The translations under genes were made by a program, and so were the position numbers. A DNA stretch of 12,182 nt. It comes from CAZUZD01 sp964624465 (GTDB lineage: Bacteria > Planctomycetota > Planctomycetia > Isosphaerales > Isosphaeraceae). Below the pieces are notes generated by a model. The model did no database searches. It was not told the origin of the DNA and saw only the letters and a list, made by a program, of their open reading frames with translations. This document shows, in pieces, positions 5,206-12,182 of the stretch. Within the stretch, counting starts at the first letter, position 1. Each line of letters starts with the position of its first letter. The DNA lies in the NCBI GenBank assembly GCA_964624465.1, contig CAZUZD010000186.1:1-12182 (forward strand), given 5' to 3'.

Positions 5206-6636
5206 ATGCCCCGCGCCCGCACGGCCCTGGTCCTCCTGCTGGCTGGCCTGCTCCCCGCCACGGCCCGCGCCGGCGACACCCAGGCGCCGGCGAAGGTCAG
5301 CGACGACGGCCATCGTCTCGTCCTGGCCGACGGGACCCCGTTCTTCTACCTGGGCGACACCGCCTGGGAGCTGTTCCACCGCCTGGACCGCGACCAGGCC
5401 CGCCGCTACCTGGCCGACCGCGCGGCCAAGAGGTACACGGTCATCCAGGCCGTCGCCATCGCCGAGCTCGACGGCCACTCGGTGCCGAACCCGTACGGCC
5501 ACCTGCCGCTGACCGACCTCGATCCCGCCCGGCCGGCGACCGTCGACGGCCCCGACAACGACTACTGGGACCACGTCGACTGGATCGTCGCCGAGGCCAA
5601 CCGCCGCGGCCTGGTGATCGGCTTCCTGCCCACCTGGGGCCGCTACTGGCACGACGACGTGAAGGACGGCAAGCCGCTGTTCACCCCCGAGAACGCCGAG
5701 GCCTACGGCGCCTGGCTGGGTCGCCGCTACAAGGACAAGGCCGTCCTCTGGATCCTCGGCGGCGACCGGCCGATCGACAACGACGGCCAGCGGGCGACCG
5801 TGCGGGCGATGGCCCGCGGCCTCCGCCAGGGGGACGGCGGGGCGCACCTCCGGACGTTCCACCCGCCCGGCGGCTCGGGCTCGACCCGCTGGGTCGGCGA
5901 CGAGGACTGGGTCGACTTCCACCTGCGCCAGAATGGCCATGCCCCCGAGTTCACAGGCCGCTACGACCAGACGGCCGCCGACTTCGCCCGCACCCCGCCG
6001 AAGCCGGTCATCGACGGTGAGCCCATTTATGAGGACCACCCGGTCTCGTTCAATGCGAAGGGGCTCGGCCACTCGATCGCCGCCGACGTCCGCCGCGCCC
6101 TCTACTGGGACCTCTTCGGCGGCGCCTGCGGTCACACCTACGGGCACCACTCGGTCTGGCAGATGTGGGCCCCCGGCCGCGGCCCGATCAACGACCCGCT
6201 GATGCCCTGGGCCGAGGCGCTCGACCAGCCCGGCGCCGGCCAGATGCAGCACGGCCGCCGGCTCATCGAGTCGCGGCCGATCGCCGGCCGGGTGCCGGAC
6301 GACTCGGTGATCGTGCCCGATCGGGTGGCCACCGCCGTCCCCGGTGCGGGGCGGTCCCGGTTCGTGGCCACCCGCGACGGCCAGGGGCGGTACGCGATGG
6401 TCTACGCCCCCGTCGGCCGGCCGTTCACGGTGCGGCTCGATGTGATCCGGGGCGAGACGATGCGGGCCTGGTGGTTCGACCCCCGCACCGGCGTGGCCCG
6501 CCGGATCGGCGACTTCCCCGCGCAGGGCACCCGCACGTTCACGCCCCCCGATCCGGGCGAGGCGACCGACTGGGTGCTGGTGCTCGACGACGCCGCCCGG
6601 GATTTCCCGCCCCCCGGCGCCCCGGCTCGACCCTGA
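5206..6636 (+). CDS. secreted DUF4038 (apiosidase-like) glycoside hydrolase-family protein
   Basis: The product is 476 aa and starts at ATG 5206, eight bases after GGAG. A Sec signal peptide (hydrophobic about 7-20, likely cut after ATARA at 22) directs it out of the cytoplasm. Residues about 30-345 match the DUF4038 TIM-barrel pattern: DG-x-PFFYLGDTAWELFHRL (42-60), the YTVIQAVAIAE strand (77-87), DHVDWIVAEANRRGLVIGFLPTWG (122-145), AVLWILGGDRP (179-189) and PVIDGEPIYED (267-277). D187 and E272, at the ends of the strands where retaining glycosidases carry acid/base and nucleophile, are the likely catalytic pair. This is inference by position. The C-terminal part (about 365-465, with YAMVYAPVGRPFTVRLD and AWWFDPRTG) fits the 'collagen-binding-like' beta domain usually following DUF4038. 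Characterised relatives (GH140) remove apiose from plant pectin; the substrate here is unknown. It is 42 bp after DUF1501 and likely co-transcribed. Confidence 0.88.
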   Translation: MPRARTALVLLLAGLLPATARAGDTQAPAKVSDDGHRLVLADGTPFFYLGDTAWELFHRLDRDQARRYLADRAAKRYTVIQAVAIAELDGHSVPNPYGHLPLTDLDPARPATVDGPDNDYWDHVDWIVAEANRRGLVIGFLPTWGRYWHDDVKDGKPLFTPENAEAYGAWLGRRYKDKAVLWILGGDRPIDNDGQRATVRAMARGLRQGDGGAHLRTFHPPGGSGSTRWVGDEDWVDFHLRQNGHAPEFTGRYDQTAADFARTPPKPVIDGEPIYEDHPVSFNAKGLGHSIAADVRRALYWDLFGGACGHTYGHHSVWQMWAPGRGPINDPLMPWAEALDQPGAGQMQHGRRLIESRPIAGRVPDDSVIVPDRVATAVPGAGRSRFVATRDGQGRYAMVYAPVGRPFTVRLDVIRGETMRAWWFDPRTGVARRIGDFPAQGTRTFTPPDPGEATDWVLVLDDAARDFPPPGAPARP

Positions 6637-6911
6637 TCCCGGGGCCCTGCCGCGGCGCGACGACTTCGAAATCCCCCCGTCCACGGTCCGGTCGGGGCGA
6701 TTCTGGCGCGCCTGCGGCCTGGGTACCCGGCTGGCACCAGATTGCCCGGAAAACCCAACCGGCAAACTCACGCGGGCCGCAAATCCTGTGATAGGCTGGA
6801 GCGAATCGGCGGGTGCGCCCGGTCCGGGGGTTCTGGACTCCTGGGCTGCCGGCGCCCGGCCCCGACGCGCTGCACGCTGCTGTGCCCGGCATCCCGAGAG
6901 GTGGCCCGTCC
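6637..6911. other. intergenic region (275 bp) before the chemosensory cluster
   Basis: No gene is recognised here. A frame in phase with cheW is open from 6813, but it is Pro/Gly/Arg-rich and lies upstream of the better start at 6912. The region holds a weak hairpin (6675-6697) and an AT-richer patch around 6745-6797, including GCAAAT-CCTGTGATAGGCT. That patch may carry the cluster promoter, although no hexamer pair with correct spacing is convincing. Confidence 0.5.
6675..6697 (+). terminator. possible terminator hairpin after the DUF4038 gene
   Basis: CCCCG-T-CC (6675-6682) pairs with GG-T-CGGGG (6690-6697), a seven-pair stem with one T-T mismatch and a seven-base loop, about 40 bases after the stop codon. 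It is followed by CGATTCTGG rather than a clear T-run, so the assignment is weak. Confidence 0.3.
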
Positions 6912-7418
6912 ATGCCCCCCAGCGACCCCCGCGACCCGGCGGCCCCCGAGCGTGACGCCCGGGCCGGCGAGCCGAAGGTCAACCAGCTCGTCGGGTTCCG
7001 GCTCGACGCCGACGACTACGCGATCCCGATCACCAAGATTCAGGAGATCATCCTGATGAAGCCGGTGACGCGGGTGCCGCAGGCGCCGGCGTTCATCGAG
7101 GGGCTGATCAACCTCCGCGGGGTGGTGATCCCGGTGATCAACCTCCGGAGCCGGCTGGGGATGCCGACGCGGCCCGTCGACGACGAGACCCGCACGATCG
7201 TGCTGAACGTGCACGGCAAGACGGTCGGCTGCATCGTCGACGCCGTGACCCGGGTGATGCGGCTGGGCGGCGACCAGATCCAGCCACCGCCGTCGACGGT
7301 GCTCTCGGTGGCCCGCAACTACATCTCCGGCCTGGCGAAGCTCGAGGACCGGCTGATCATCATCCTCGACGTCGAGCGCCTCTTCGACCCCGCCGAGCTC
7401 GTCGCCGAGCCCGCCTGA
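6912..7418 (+). CDS. cheW: CheW-type chemotaxis coupling protein
   Basis: From ATG 6912 the product is 168 aa, the usual CheW length, with AGAGGTGG seven bases upstream as ribosome-binding site. After a disordered Pro/Asp/Arg-rich tail (1-20), the CheW SH3-like fold runs from about 23 to 160. It has QLVGFRLDADDYAIPITKIQEI (25-46), PVTRVPQAPAFIEGLINLRG (51-70), VVIPVINLRSRLGM (71-84), GCIVDAVTRVM (106-116) and LEDRLIIILDVERLF (144-158). CheW bridges receptor tips and the P5 domain of CheA in signalling arrays at the inner face of the membrane or in the cytoplasm. It is the first gene of a rightward cluster with receptor, CheR and CheA. It probably serves the soluble receptor encoded next. Confidence 0.95.
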   Translation: MPPSDPRDPAAPERDARAGEPKVNQLVGFRLDADDYAIPITKIQEIILMKPVTRVPQAPAFIEGLINLRGVVIPVINLRSRLGMPTRPVDDETRTIVLNVHGKTVGCIVDAVTRVMRLGGDQIQPPPSTVLSVARNYISGLAKLEDRLIIILDVERLFDPAELVAEPA

Positions 7419-7642
7419 TCCGCCTCCGGCCCGCACCGCCGTTCCACCGCCACGCACCCCGACGCGCCCCGAACCGCGGAGCTCGACCCGCCGTGGACCG
7501 CCCCGACCCCGCGAACCCCGACGCCGCCCGCCGCCGCCCCTCGGCGCGCCGCAAGCCCGTGCCGGCGCCGGCGGCCGCCCCCGAGAGTGATCCGCAGCCG
7601 ACTGCCCTCCCCCACTCCGATCCGCAGAGTGAGTCCCGCACC
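7419..7642 (+). other. leader between cheW and the receptor gene
   Basis: This 224-base stretch has no separate gene. A GTG at 7493 is in frame with the receptor and would add 50 Pro/Arg/Ala-rich residues, so part of it may be coding. GATCCGCAG is repeated 30 bases apart (7589-7597 and 7619-7627), each next to an AGAGTGA or CACTC sequence. Confidence 0.45.
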
Positions 7643-10390
7643 ATGACGGCCAGCACCCCGGAATCGAACGGCGGCGAGGGTCTCCGCGCCCAGCTCGACG
7701 CCTGCCACCGCGAGTCCCAGACCGTGCTCGAGGCGGTCCAGACGATCGCCCGCGCCAGCGACGCCGAGGAGGTCATCCGCGGCCTGCTGAACTCCGTCCG
7801 CAAGGGGTTCGGCTGGGCGTACGCCTCGTCGTGGACGCCCGACGCGGCCGGCGAATCGCTGGGCTTCGGGCTCGACTCGGGCCGGGTCGACGACGACTTC
7901 CGCCGCGCCGGCCGCGAGCGCCGCTACACCCCGGGCTCGGGCCTGGTGGGCCGGGCCTGGCGGTCGCGAGAGCTGGTCGCGTTCGACGACCTCGGCGAGC
8001 TGAGCGACTGCCCCCGCGCCGAGGCCGCCGAGCGCGCCGGCCTGATCGCCGGCGTCGCCCTGCCGCTGGTGCAGGGCACCTCGGTGCGCGGCGTGGTCGA
8101 CTTCTACGCCCCCGGCGCCGACGCCTTCACCCCGGCGCGGCTCGAGGCCCTGCGGACGCTGGGCCGCCAGGCGGCGGACAAGCTCGACAGCCTGGCCCGG
8201 CTCGCCGGCACCGACAACGTGGTGCGGCTGATCGAGGCGGCACCGGTCGGCCTGCTCTACGCCGACCGCGACCTGGCGATCCGCTATGCGAACCCGACGC
8301 TGCTGCAACTGCTGCGGCGGGTCGAGCGGCACCTGCCGTTCAACGCCGACGGCGTCGTCGGCCAGTCGCTGACGACCTTCGCCGCCGACCCCGAGGCCGA
8401 GCGCCGGGTGCTGGCCGACCCCAAGAACCTGCCGCGGCACGACCGGATCCAGATCGGGCCCGAGGTCGTCGACCAGACGGTCTCGGCGGTGCACGATGTC
8501 GATGGTCGCTACCTGGGCCCGATGGCCACCTGGCGGGTGGTCACCGACGCCGTCGAGGTCGAGGCCCGCGAACGGGCGCTGCGAGACGAGCGGGTGCGGA
8601 TCAAGCAGCTCATCGAGAACACGCCCAGCAGCCTGATGTACGCCGACCGTGACCTCAAGATCCTGTTCCTGAACCCGGCGTCGCTGAAGCTCCTGAAGCG
8701 GATCGAGGCCTACCTGCCGTGCAAGGCCGACGACGTCCTGGGCCAGAACCTCGACATCTTCCACCGCCACCCCGAGCACCAGCGCCGGCTCCTGGCCGAC
8801 CCCAAGAACCTGCCGCACCGGGCGCGGATCCAGATCGGCCCCGAGCTGGCCGACCTGAGCGTCACGGCGATGTACGACGAGGCCGGCCACTACACCGGCC
8901 CGATGCTCACCTGGGACCTGATCACCGACCGGGTCCAGACCGAGCGTCGCAATGAGGAGCTGCTGGCCAACACGGCCGCCGTGAACAACGTGCTGATGGC
9001 CCTGAGCCGGGCGCGGACGCCGGAGGAGGTGCTCGCGTCGGCCCTGAACTCGGTGCGCGAGGCGTTCGGCTGGTCGTATGCGGCGCACTGGGCGCTCGAC
9101 GACGCATCCCAGATGCTGCGATTTGCGCAGGACGCCGGCTCGGCCGACGAGGAGTTCCGCCGCAAGTCGCGGGAGACGACCTACCGCGTCGGCGAGGGGT
9201 TCGCCGGCCTGGCCTGGCGCCAGGAGGATCTGGTGTCGGTCTCCGACCTCGGCGAGGTGCGCAACTGCCCCCGCCAGGGGGCGGCCCAGCGGTCGGGGAT
9301 CAAGAGCGGCGTGGCCCTGCCGGTGATCATGAATGGCCGGGTCGTGGGCGCCCTCGACTTCCTCCTGACCGAGAAGGTGGACCTCTCCGACGCCCGCCAG
9401 GAGGCGCTCCGCAACGTCGGTCGCCTGATCTCGACGGCGCTGGAGCGGGTCGAGCAGCAGACCCGGCTCGACGCGGCCAAGCGGGACCTGGAGCACAAGG
9501 TCGGCGAGCTGATGCGGGTCGCCCGCGCCGCCGCCGACGGCGACCTGACCGTCGCGGTGGCGATCACCGGCGACGACGACATGGGCCGGCTGGGCGAGGC
9601 GATCTCCGGCATGGTCTCCGACCTCAAGAACGTCATCGGCCAGGTCGTCGAGAGCGCCAGCCAGTTCGCCGAGGGCTCGCGGGTGATCGCCGAGAGCGCC
9701 ACGTACCTCAGCGAGTCGTCGCAGAACCAGGCGGCGACCGTCGAGGAGATGTCGGCGTCGATCACCCAGCTCAGCGAGGCGATCAACCACATCAACGCCA
9801 ACGCCTCCAGCGCCAGCACCCTGGCCGACAGCACGGCGCAGCTGGCCAAGCAGGGCGGCGAGTCGGTCGACCAGGCGATCGAGGCGATGGTCCTGATCAA
9901 GAAGTCGAGCGAGCAGGTCAGCGACATCATCCAGGTCATCAGCGAGATCGCCAGCCAGACCAACCTGCTGGCCCTGAACGCCGCCATCGAGGCCGCCCGC
10001 GCCGGCGAGCACGGCCTGGGCTTCGCGGTGGTCGCCGACGAGGTCCGCAAGCTGGCCGAGCGCTCCAGCGCCGCGGCCAAGGAGATCACCGCCCTGATCA
10101 AGGAGTCGACCCGCCGCGTCGCCGACGGGGCCCAGCTCTCGGAGAAGGCGGGACAGTCGCTGGCGACGATCGTCCGCGGCGTGCAGGAGACGGCCGCCAG
10201 CATCACCAAGATCGCCGAGGCCACCCGCGACCAGTCGTCGGCGGCCCACGAGGTCAGCAAGGCGATCCAGGATGTCTCCAGCATCACCGAGACCAACGCC
10301 TCCAGCTCCGAGGAACTCTCGGCCTCGGCCGAGGAGCTCGGGGCCCAGGCCGCGTCGCTCAAGAGCGTGATCTCCGGGTTCAAGGTCTGA
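7643..10390 (+). CDS. soluble methyl-accepting chemotaxis protein, GAF-PAS-PAS-GAF-HAMP-MCP
   Basis: The product is 915 aa from ATG 7643; AGAGTGAG nine bases upstream supports this start over the in-frame GTG at 7493. No membrane span or signal peptide is present, so it should sense in the cytoplasm. Domains are GAF1 (about 28-175), PAS1 (192-302), PAS2 (320-430), GAF2 (445-600), a HAMP-like linker (612-665, with AAADGDLTVAV and DDDMGRLGEAISGMV) and the MCP signalling coiled coil (about 670-912). The conserved hairpin tip is EIASQTNLLALNAAIEAARA-GEHGLGFAVVADEVRKLAERS (768-808). The GAFs resemble each other (NSVRKGFGWAYASSW / NSVREAFGWSYAAHW) and so do the PAS domains (RVLADPKNLPRHDRIQIGPE / RLLADPKNLPHRARIQIGPE). 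Both GAFs keep a cysteine in DLGE-x-x-(D/N)CPR (C123, C542). Glu/Gln pairs at about 694-703 and 889-898 are possible methylation sites. There is no C-terminal CheR-tethering pentapeptide. The ligand is unknown. Confidence 0.93.
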   Translation: MTASTPESNGGEGLRAQLDACHRESQTVLEAVQTIARASDAEEVIRGLLNSVRKGFGWAYASSWTPDAAGESLGFGLDSGRVDDDFRRAGRERRYTPGSGLVGRAWRSRELVAFDDLGELSDCPRAEAAERAGLIAGVALPLVQGTSVRGVVDFYAPGADAFTPARLEALRTLGRQAADKLDSLARLAGTDNVVRLIEAAPVGLLYADRDLAIRYANPTLLQLLRRVERHLPFNADGVVGQSLTTFAADPEAERRVLADPKNLPRHDRIQIGPEVVDQTVSAVHDVDGRYLGPMATWRVVTDAVEVEARERALRDERVRIKQLIENTPSSLMYADRDLKILFLNPASLKLLKRIEAYLPCKADDVLGQNLDIFHRHPEHQRRLLADPKNLPHRARIQIGPELADLSVTAMYDEAGHYTGPMLTWDLITDRVQTERRNEELLANTAAVNNVLMALSRARTPEEVLASALNSVREAFGWSYAAHWALDDASQMLRFAQDAGSADEEFRRKSRETTYRVGEGFAGLAWRQEDLVSVSDLGEVRNCPRQGAAQRSGIKSGVALPVIMNGRVVGALDFLLTEKVDLSDARQEALRNVGRLISTALERVEQQTRLDAAKRDLEHKVGELMRVARAAADGDLTVAVAITGDDDMGRLGEAISGMVSDLKNVIGQVVESASQFAEGSRVIAESATYLSESSQNQAATVEEMSASITQLSEAINHINANASSASTLADSTAQLAKQGGESVDQAIEAMVLIKKSSEQVSDIIQVISEIASQTNLLALNAAIEAARAGEHGLGFAVVADEVRKLAERSSAAAKEITALIKESTRRVADGAQLSEKAGQSLATIVRGVQETAASITKIAEATRDQSSAAHEVSKAIQDVSSITETNASSSEELSASAEELGAQAASLKSVISGFKV

Positions 10391-10405
10391 GCCGCCGCGG
10401 TGTGC

Positions 10406-10411
10406 GATACT
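10406..10411 (+). promoter_or_regulatory. weak -10-like box (GATACT) between the receptor gene and cheR
   Basis: GATACT sits 15 bases after the receptor stop codon, in a short AT-richer stretch. No -35 partner is seen 17 bases upstream (AGGTCT). It could allow separate transcription of cheR and cheA, but the support is slight. Confidence 0.2.
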
Positions 10412-10420
10412 GGTAGCGAG

Positions 10421-10450
10421 CGGCCCGGCCCGAGCATGCGGCCCGGGCCG
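10421..10450 (+). terminator. intercistronic hairpin between the receptor gene and cheR
   Basis: CGGCCCGG (10421-10428) and CCGGGCCG (10443-10450) form a perfect 8-bp stem with a 14-base loop containing GAGCATGC. It begins 30 bases after the receptor stop and ends 26 bases before the cheR start. With no T-run it is more likely an attenuating or mRNA-stabilising hairpin than a full terminator. The type given is the nearest available. Confidence 0.35.
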
Positions 10451-10476
10451 CCGACCCACCGACCCGGACCCTCGCG

Positions 10477-11313
10477 ATGAACGAGCCGACGATCCTCGAC
10501 GACGCCCAGTTCGAGCGGTTCCTGACGCTGATCTACCGGGTCGCCGGCATCAGCATCCCCAAGACCAAGCGGGTGCTCGTCTCGAACCGGCTCCGCCGCC
10601 GCCTGACCGCCACCGGGATCGCCGACTTCGCCGCCTACTACGCCTTCCTGGTCTCCCCCTCGGGGGCGAAGGAGATGCCGTTCTTCCTCGACGAGATCAC
10701 CACCAACGAGACGTATTTCTTCCGCGACCCGCACCAGTACGCCTGGTTCGCCGACGAGTTCCTCAAGGACATGCTCGACCAGGCCCAGCGCCGGCTCCGG
10801 CCCAAGCGGCTGCGGGTCTGGTCGGCGGCGGCGAGCAACGGCTCCGAGCTGTACTCGCTGGCGATCTCGATCCTGGAGCAGAAGGGAGCGTTCCACGGCT
10901 GGACCCTGGAGCTGATCGGCAGCGACCTCAGCGAGGCGATCCTCCAGGAGGCCCGGCTCGGCCGCTACGACGCCCACGCCCTGCGGCTGGTCGACGCCGA
11001 GCGCCGGAAGCGGTACTTCGACGAGGAGCCCGGCGGCCAGCGCTGGACGGTGAAGCCCGAGGTGCGGGCGATGGCCCGCTGGAAGCCCCACAACCTGATG
11101 AAGTCGCTGCCCGGCGAGCCGCCCTTCGACTGCATCTTCCTCAAGAATGTCCTGATCTACTTCGACGCCAACTCCAAGAAGGCCGTCGCCCGCCACATGG
11201 TCGAGGTGATGGCCCCCAAGGGGTACCTGGTGCTCGGACCGACCGAGATGATCCCGCAGCTGCTCGAGACCCTCGAGCGCCGCAAGCCCTGGCTCTACCA
11301 GCGACCCGCCTGA
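10477..11313 (+). CDS. cheR: CheR-type chemoreceptor glutamate methyltransferase
   Basis: The product is 278 aa, the usual CheR length. An N-terminal helical domain (about 8-62, FERFLTLIYRVAGISIP, RLRRRLTATG) is followed by TTNETYFFRDPHQYAWF (75-91) and the SAM-dependent methyltransferase domain. The glycine-rich SAM loop (116-129) reads SAAASNGSELYSLA; LIGSDLSEAILQEARLGRYD (146-165) and FDCIFLKNVLIYFD (217-230) follow. It transfers methyl groups from S-adenosylmethionine to receptor glutamates for adaptation. The SAM loop departs from the common SAACSTGEEPYSLA form at four places (Cys to Ala119, Thr to Asn121, Glu to Ser123, Pro to Leu125), while the glycine, second glutamate and Tyr-Ser are kept. 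No clear Shine-Dalgarno precedes ATG 10477. It lies between the receptor and CheA genes, so the receptor beside it is the likely substrate. Confidence 0.92.
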   Translation: MNEPTILDDAQFERFLTLIYRVAGISIPKTKRVLVSNRLRRRLTATGIADFAAYYAFLVSPSGAKEMPFFLDEITTNETYFFRDPHQYAWFADEFLKDMLDQAQRRLRPKRLRVWSAAASNGSELYSLAISILEQKGAFHGWTLELIGSDLSEAILQEARLGRYDAHALRLVDAERRKRYFDEEPGGQRWTVKPEVRAMARWKPHNLMKSLPGEPPFDCIFLKNVLIYFDANSKKAVARHMVEVMAPKGYLVLGPTEMIPQLLETLERRKPWLYQRPA

Positions 11314-11346
11314 CGCCGGCACCGACCGGGAAGAGGAGCGCGAACG

Positions 11347-12182
11347 ATGGCGGGGTTCGACCTCTCCAAGATGCTGCCGCTGTACCTCGATGAGACCGAC
11401 GAGCTCATCGGGAGCCTCAACGATGCGCTGATGCGGCTGGAACAGACCCCCGACGACGTCAAGGCGTTGCAGGAGGCGTTCCGGCACGTCCACACCATCA
11501 AGGGCTCGGCCGCACTCCTGGGGTTCCAGCCGGTCAAGCATCTGACCCACGAGCTCGAGACGATCTTCGACCAGCTCCGCGGCCGCCGCCGCGAGCTGGA
11601 CCTGCCCCTGCTGGAACTCTCGTTCCGCTGCCTCGACGGCCTCCGCGACTACCACCAGGTGCTCCGCGAGACCGGCACCGGCGGCGGCGACCTCTCCGCC
11701 CTCACCGCCCAGGTCGTCGCCTATCTCAAGGGCGAGGAGCCCCCGACCCCCGTGGCCGCCCCGCCACCCGAGCCCGAACCCGAACCGGCCCCGGTGGCCA
11801 TCGAGCCCGCACCGGCGGCGGTCGTGGCCGTCGAGGAGCGGATCGCGCTGCGAGTCGACTTCGAGGCGGGCCTGCAACTGACCGACATCAAGGCCAGGCT
11901 CGTCCTGGCGCGGCTGGGAAGCAAGGCCAGGCTGCTCCAGAGCGACCCGCCGGCCGAGCGGCTCGACGAGGTCGGCGACCTGAAGGGCATCACCGTCTGG
12001 CTCAGCACCGAGGTCGGGGTCGACGAGCTGCTGGCGCTGGCCGACGTCGACGGCGTGACCCGCGTCACCGTCCTCGACCCCTCGACCCCCGTCCAGGCCC
12101 CGGTCCCGGCCCCGGCGGCCGCCCCCGCCCCGGCGACGCCCCCCCCGGCCCCCGAGCCCCCGCCGCCGCTGGCCCCGGCCCC
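11347..12182 (+). CDS. cheA: CheA-type chemotaxis histidine kinase, N-terminal part (runs off the window)
   Basis: ATG 11347 has AAGAGGAG eight bases upstream and follows cheR by 33 bp. The 278 codons visible hold a P1 phosphotransfer domain (about 3-128) with LYLDETDELIGSLNDALMRLE (12-32) and FRHVHTIKGSAALLGF (45-60). H49 is the expected phosphorylated histidine. A Pro/Ala/Glu linker (132-163, with EPEPEPAP) leads to a P2-like response-regulator-docking domain (about 164-244, ALRVDFEAGLQLTDIKARLV, GITVWLSTEVGVDELLALADVDGVTRVTVLD). A second, very Pro/Ala-rich linker (248-278) reaches the window edge. Dimerisation, ATP-binding and CheW-like domains must lie beyond, so kinase completeness cannot be judged. 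CheA passes phosphate from H49 to CheY- or CheB-type regulators under control of the receptor and CheW encoded here. Confidence 0.93.
   Translation, partial: MAGFDLSKMLPLYLDETDELIGSLNDALMRLEQTPDDVKALQEAFRHVHTIKGSAALLGFQPVKHLTHELETIFDQLRGRRRELDLPLLELSFRCLDGLRDYHQVLRETGTGGGDLSALTAQVVAYLKGEEPPTPVAAPPPEPEPEPAPVAIEPAPAAVVAVEERIALRVDFEAGLQLTDIKARLVLARLGSKARLLQSDPPAERLDEVGDLKGITVWLSTEVGVDELLALADVDGVTRVTVLDPSTPVQAPVPAPAAAPAPATPPPAPEPPPPLAPA
11762..11793 (+). repeat. short hexamer-like repeat coding the first CheA linker
   Basis: Near-identical six-base units (GAGCCC, GAACCC, GAACCG) encode repeated Glu-Pro in the linker between P1 and P2. Such linkers commonly vary in length between strains by slippage; that variation is expected here but not shown. 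Confidence 0.6.

Noticed and set aside
3751..6771. A 1006-codon minus-strand open frame opposite the DUF1501 and DUF4038 genes
   Set aside because: Composition is Gly/Val/Arg/Ala/His-rich with no domains. The plus strand carries clear families with signal peptides and ribosome-binding sites.
7319..10459. A 1046-codon minus-strand open frame opposite the receptor gene
   Set aside because: It mirrors codon periodicity of the receptor (LGDLGDAG- and DRLADLV-type repeats) and shows no recognisable fold. It is an antisense shadow.
9181..11877. An 898-codon minus-strand open frame spanning the receptor end, cheR and the cheA start
   Set aside because: It crosses three genes with conserved motifs on the other strand and has no independent features.
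12090..12182. The C-rich end of the window as a possible structured or regulatory repeat
   Set aside because: It is in frame with cheA and encodes a Pro/Ala linker, which explains the composition.

Overview
The window is very GC-rich, with GC-ending codons throughout. Its gene families point to a member of the Planctomycetota: a DUF1549/DUF1553 c-type-haem-like fragment, a Tat-exported DUF1501 protein, a DUF4038 (apiosidase-like) secreted enzyme and a YIP1-like membrane protein beside an ABC efflux adaptor. An Isosphaera/Gemmata-type lineage is plausible, but this is inference from gene content only.

Layout. (1) 1-491, plus strand: fragment of a DUF1549/DUF1553 protein that stops being recognisable at about 480-493. 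There it meets, head to head, the first ~80 codons of a MacB-type ABC ATPase on the minus strand. Neither gene survives the joint, so it is either a real rearrangement breakpoint or an assembly misjoin. (2) 484-2868, minus strand: a probable operon read right to left, YIP1-like membrane protein -> MacA/HlyD-type adaptor -> ABC ATPase. The last two overlap by four bases (ATGA). (3) 3098-3461, minus strand: a small DUF3969-like gene broken by a one-base frameshift at a run of five G. (4) 3462-3801: intergenic, with a perfect 29-bp inverted repeat and a good sigma70-like promoter. (5) 3802-6636, plus strand: a Tat-exported DUF1501 protein and a Sec-exported DUF4038/glycoside-hydrolase-like protein, 42 bp apart. 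(6) 6912-12182, plus strand: a chemosensory cluster of CheW, a soluble receptor (GAF-PAS-PAS-GAF-HAMP-MCP), CheR and the N-terminal part of CheA, which runs off the window.

How the genes work together. The adaptor and ATPase would form the periplasmic and cytoplasmic parts of a tripartite ABC exporter; the permease would lie beyond the joint. DUF1501 and DUF4038 proteins are both predicted to be exported and may act together in carbohydrate breakdown or surface processes; this is an inference from adjacency. The Che genes form a standard excitation/adaptation set: the receptor senses a cytoplasmic signal, CheW couples it to CheA, and CheR methylates the receptor. CheB and a CheY-type regulator are not in view and may follow CheA.

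I see no clearly novel system. The points most worth a second look are the joint at ~485, the frameshifted small gene, the long inverted repeat and the near-mirror-symmetric receptor. No tRNA, rRNA, CRISPR array or transposase was recognised.
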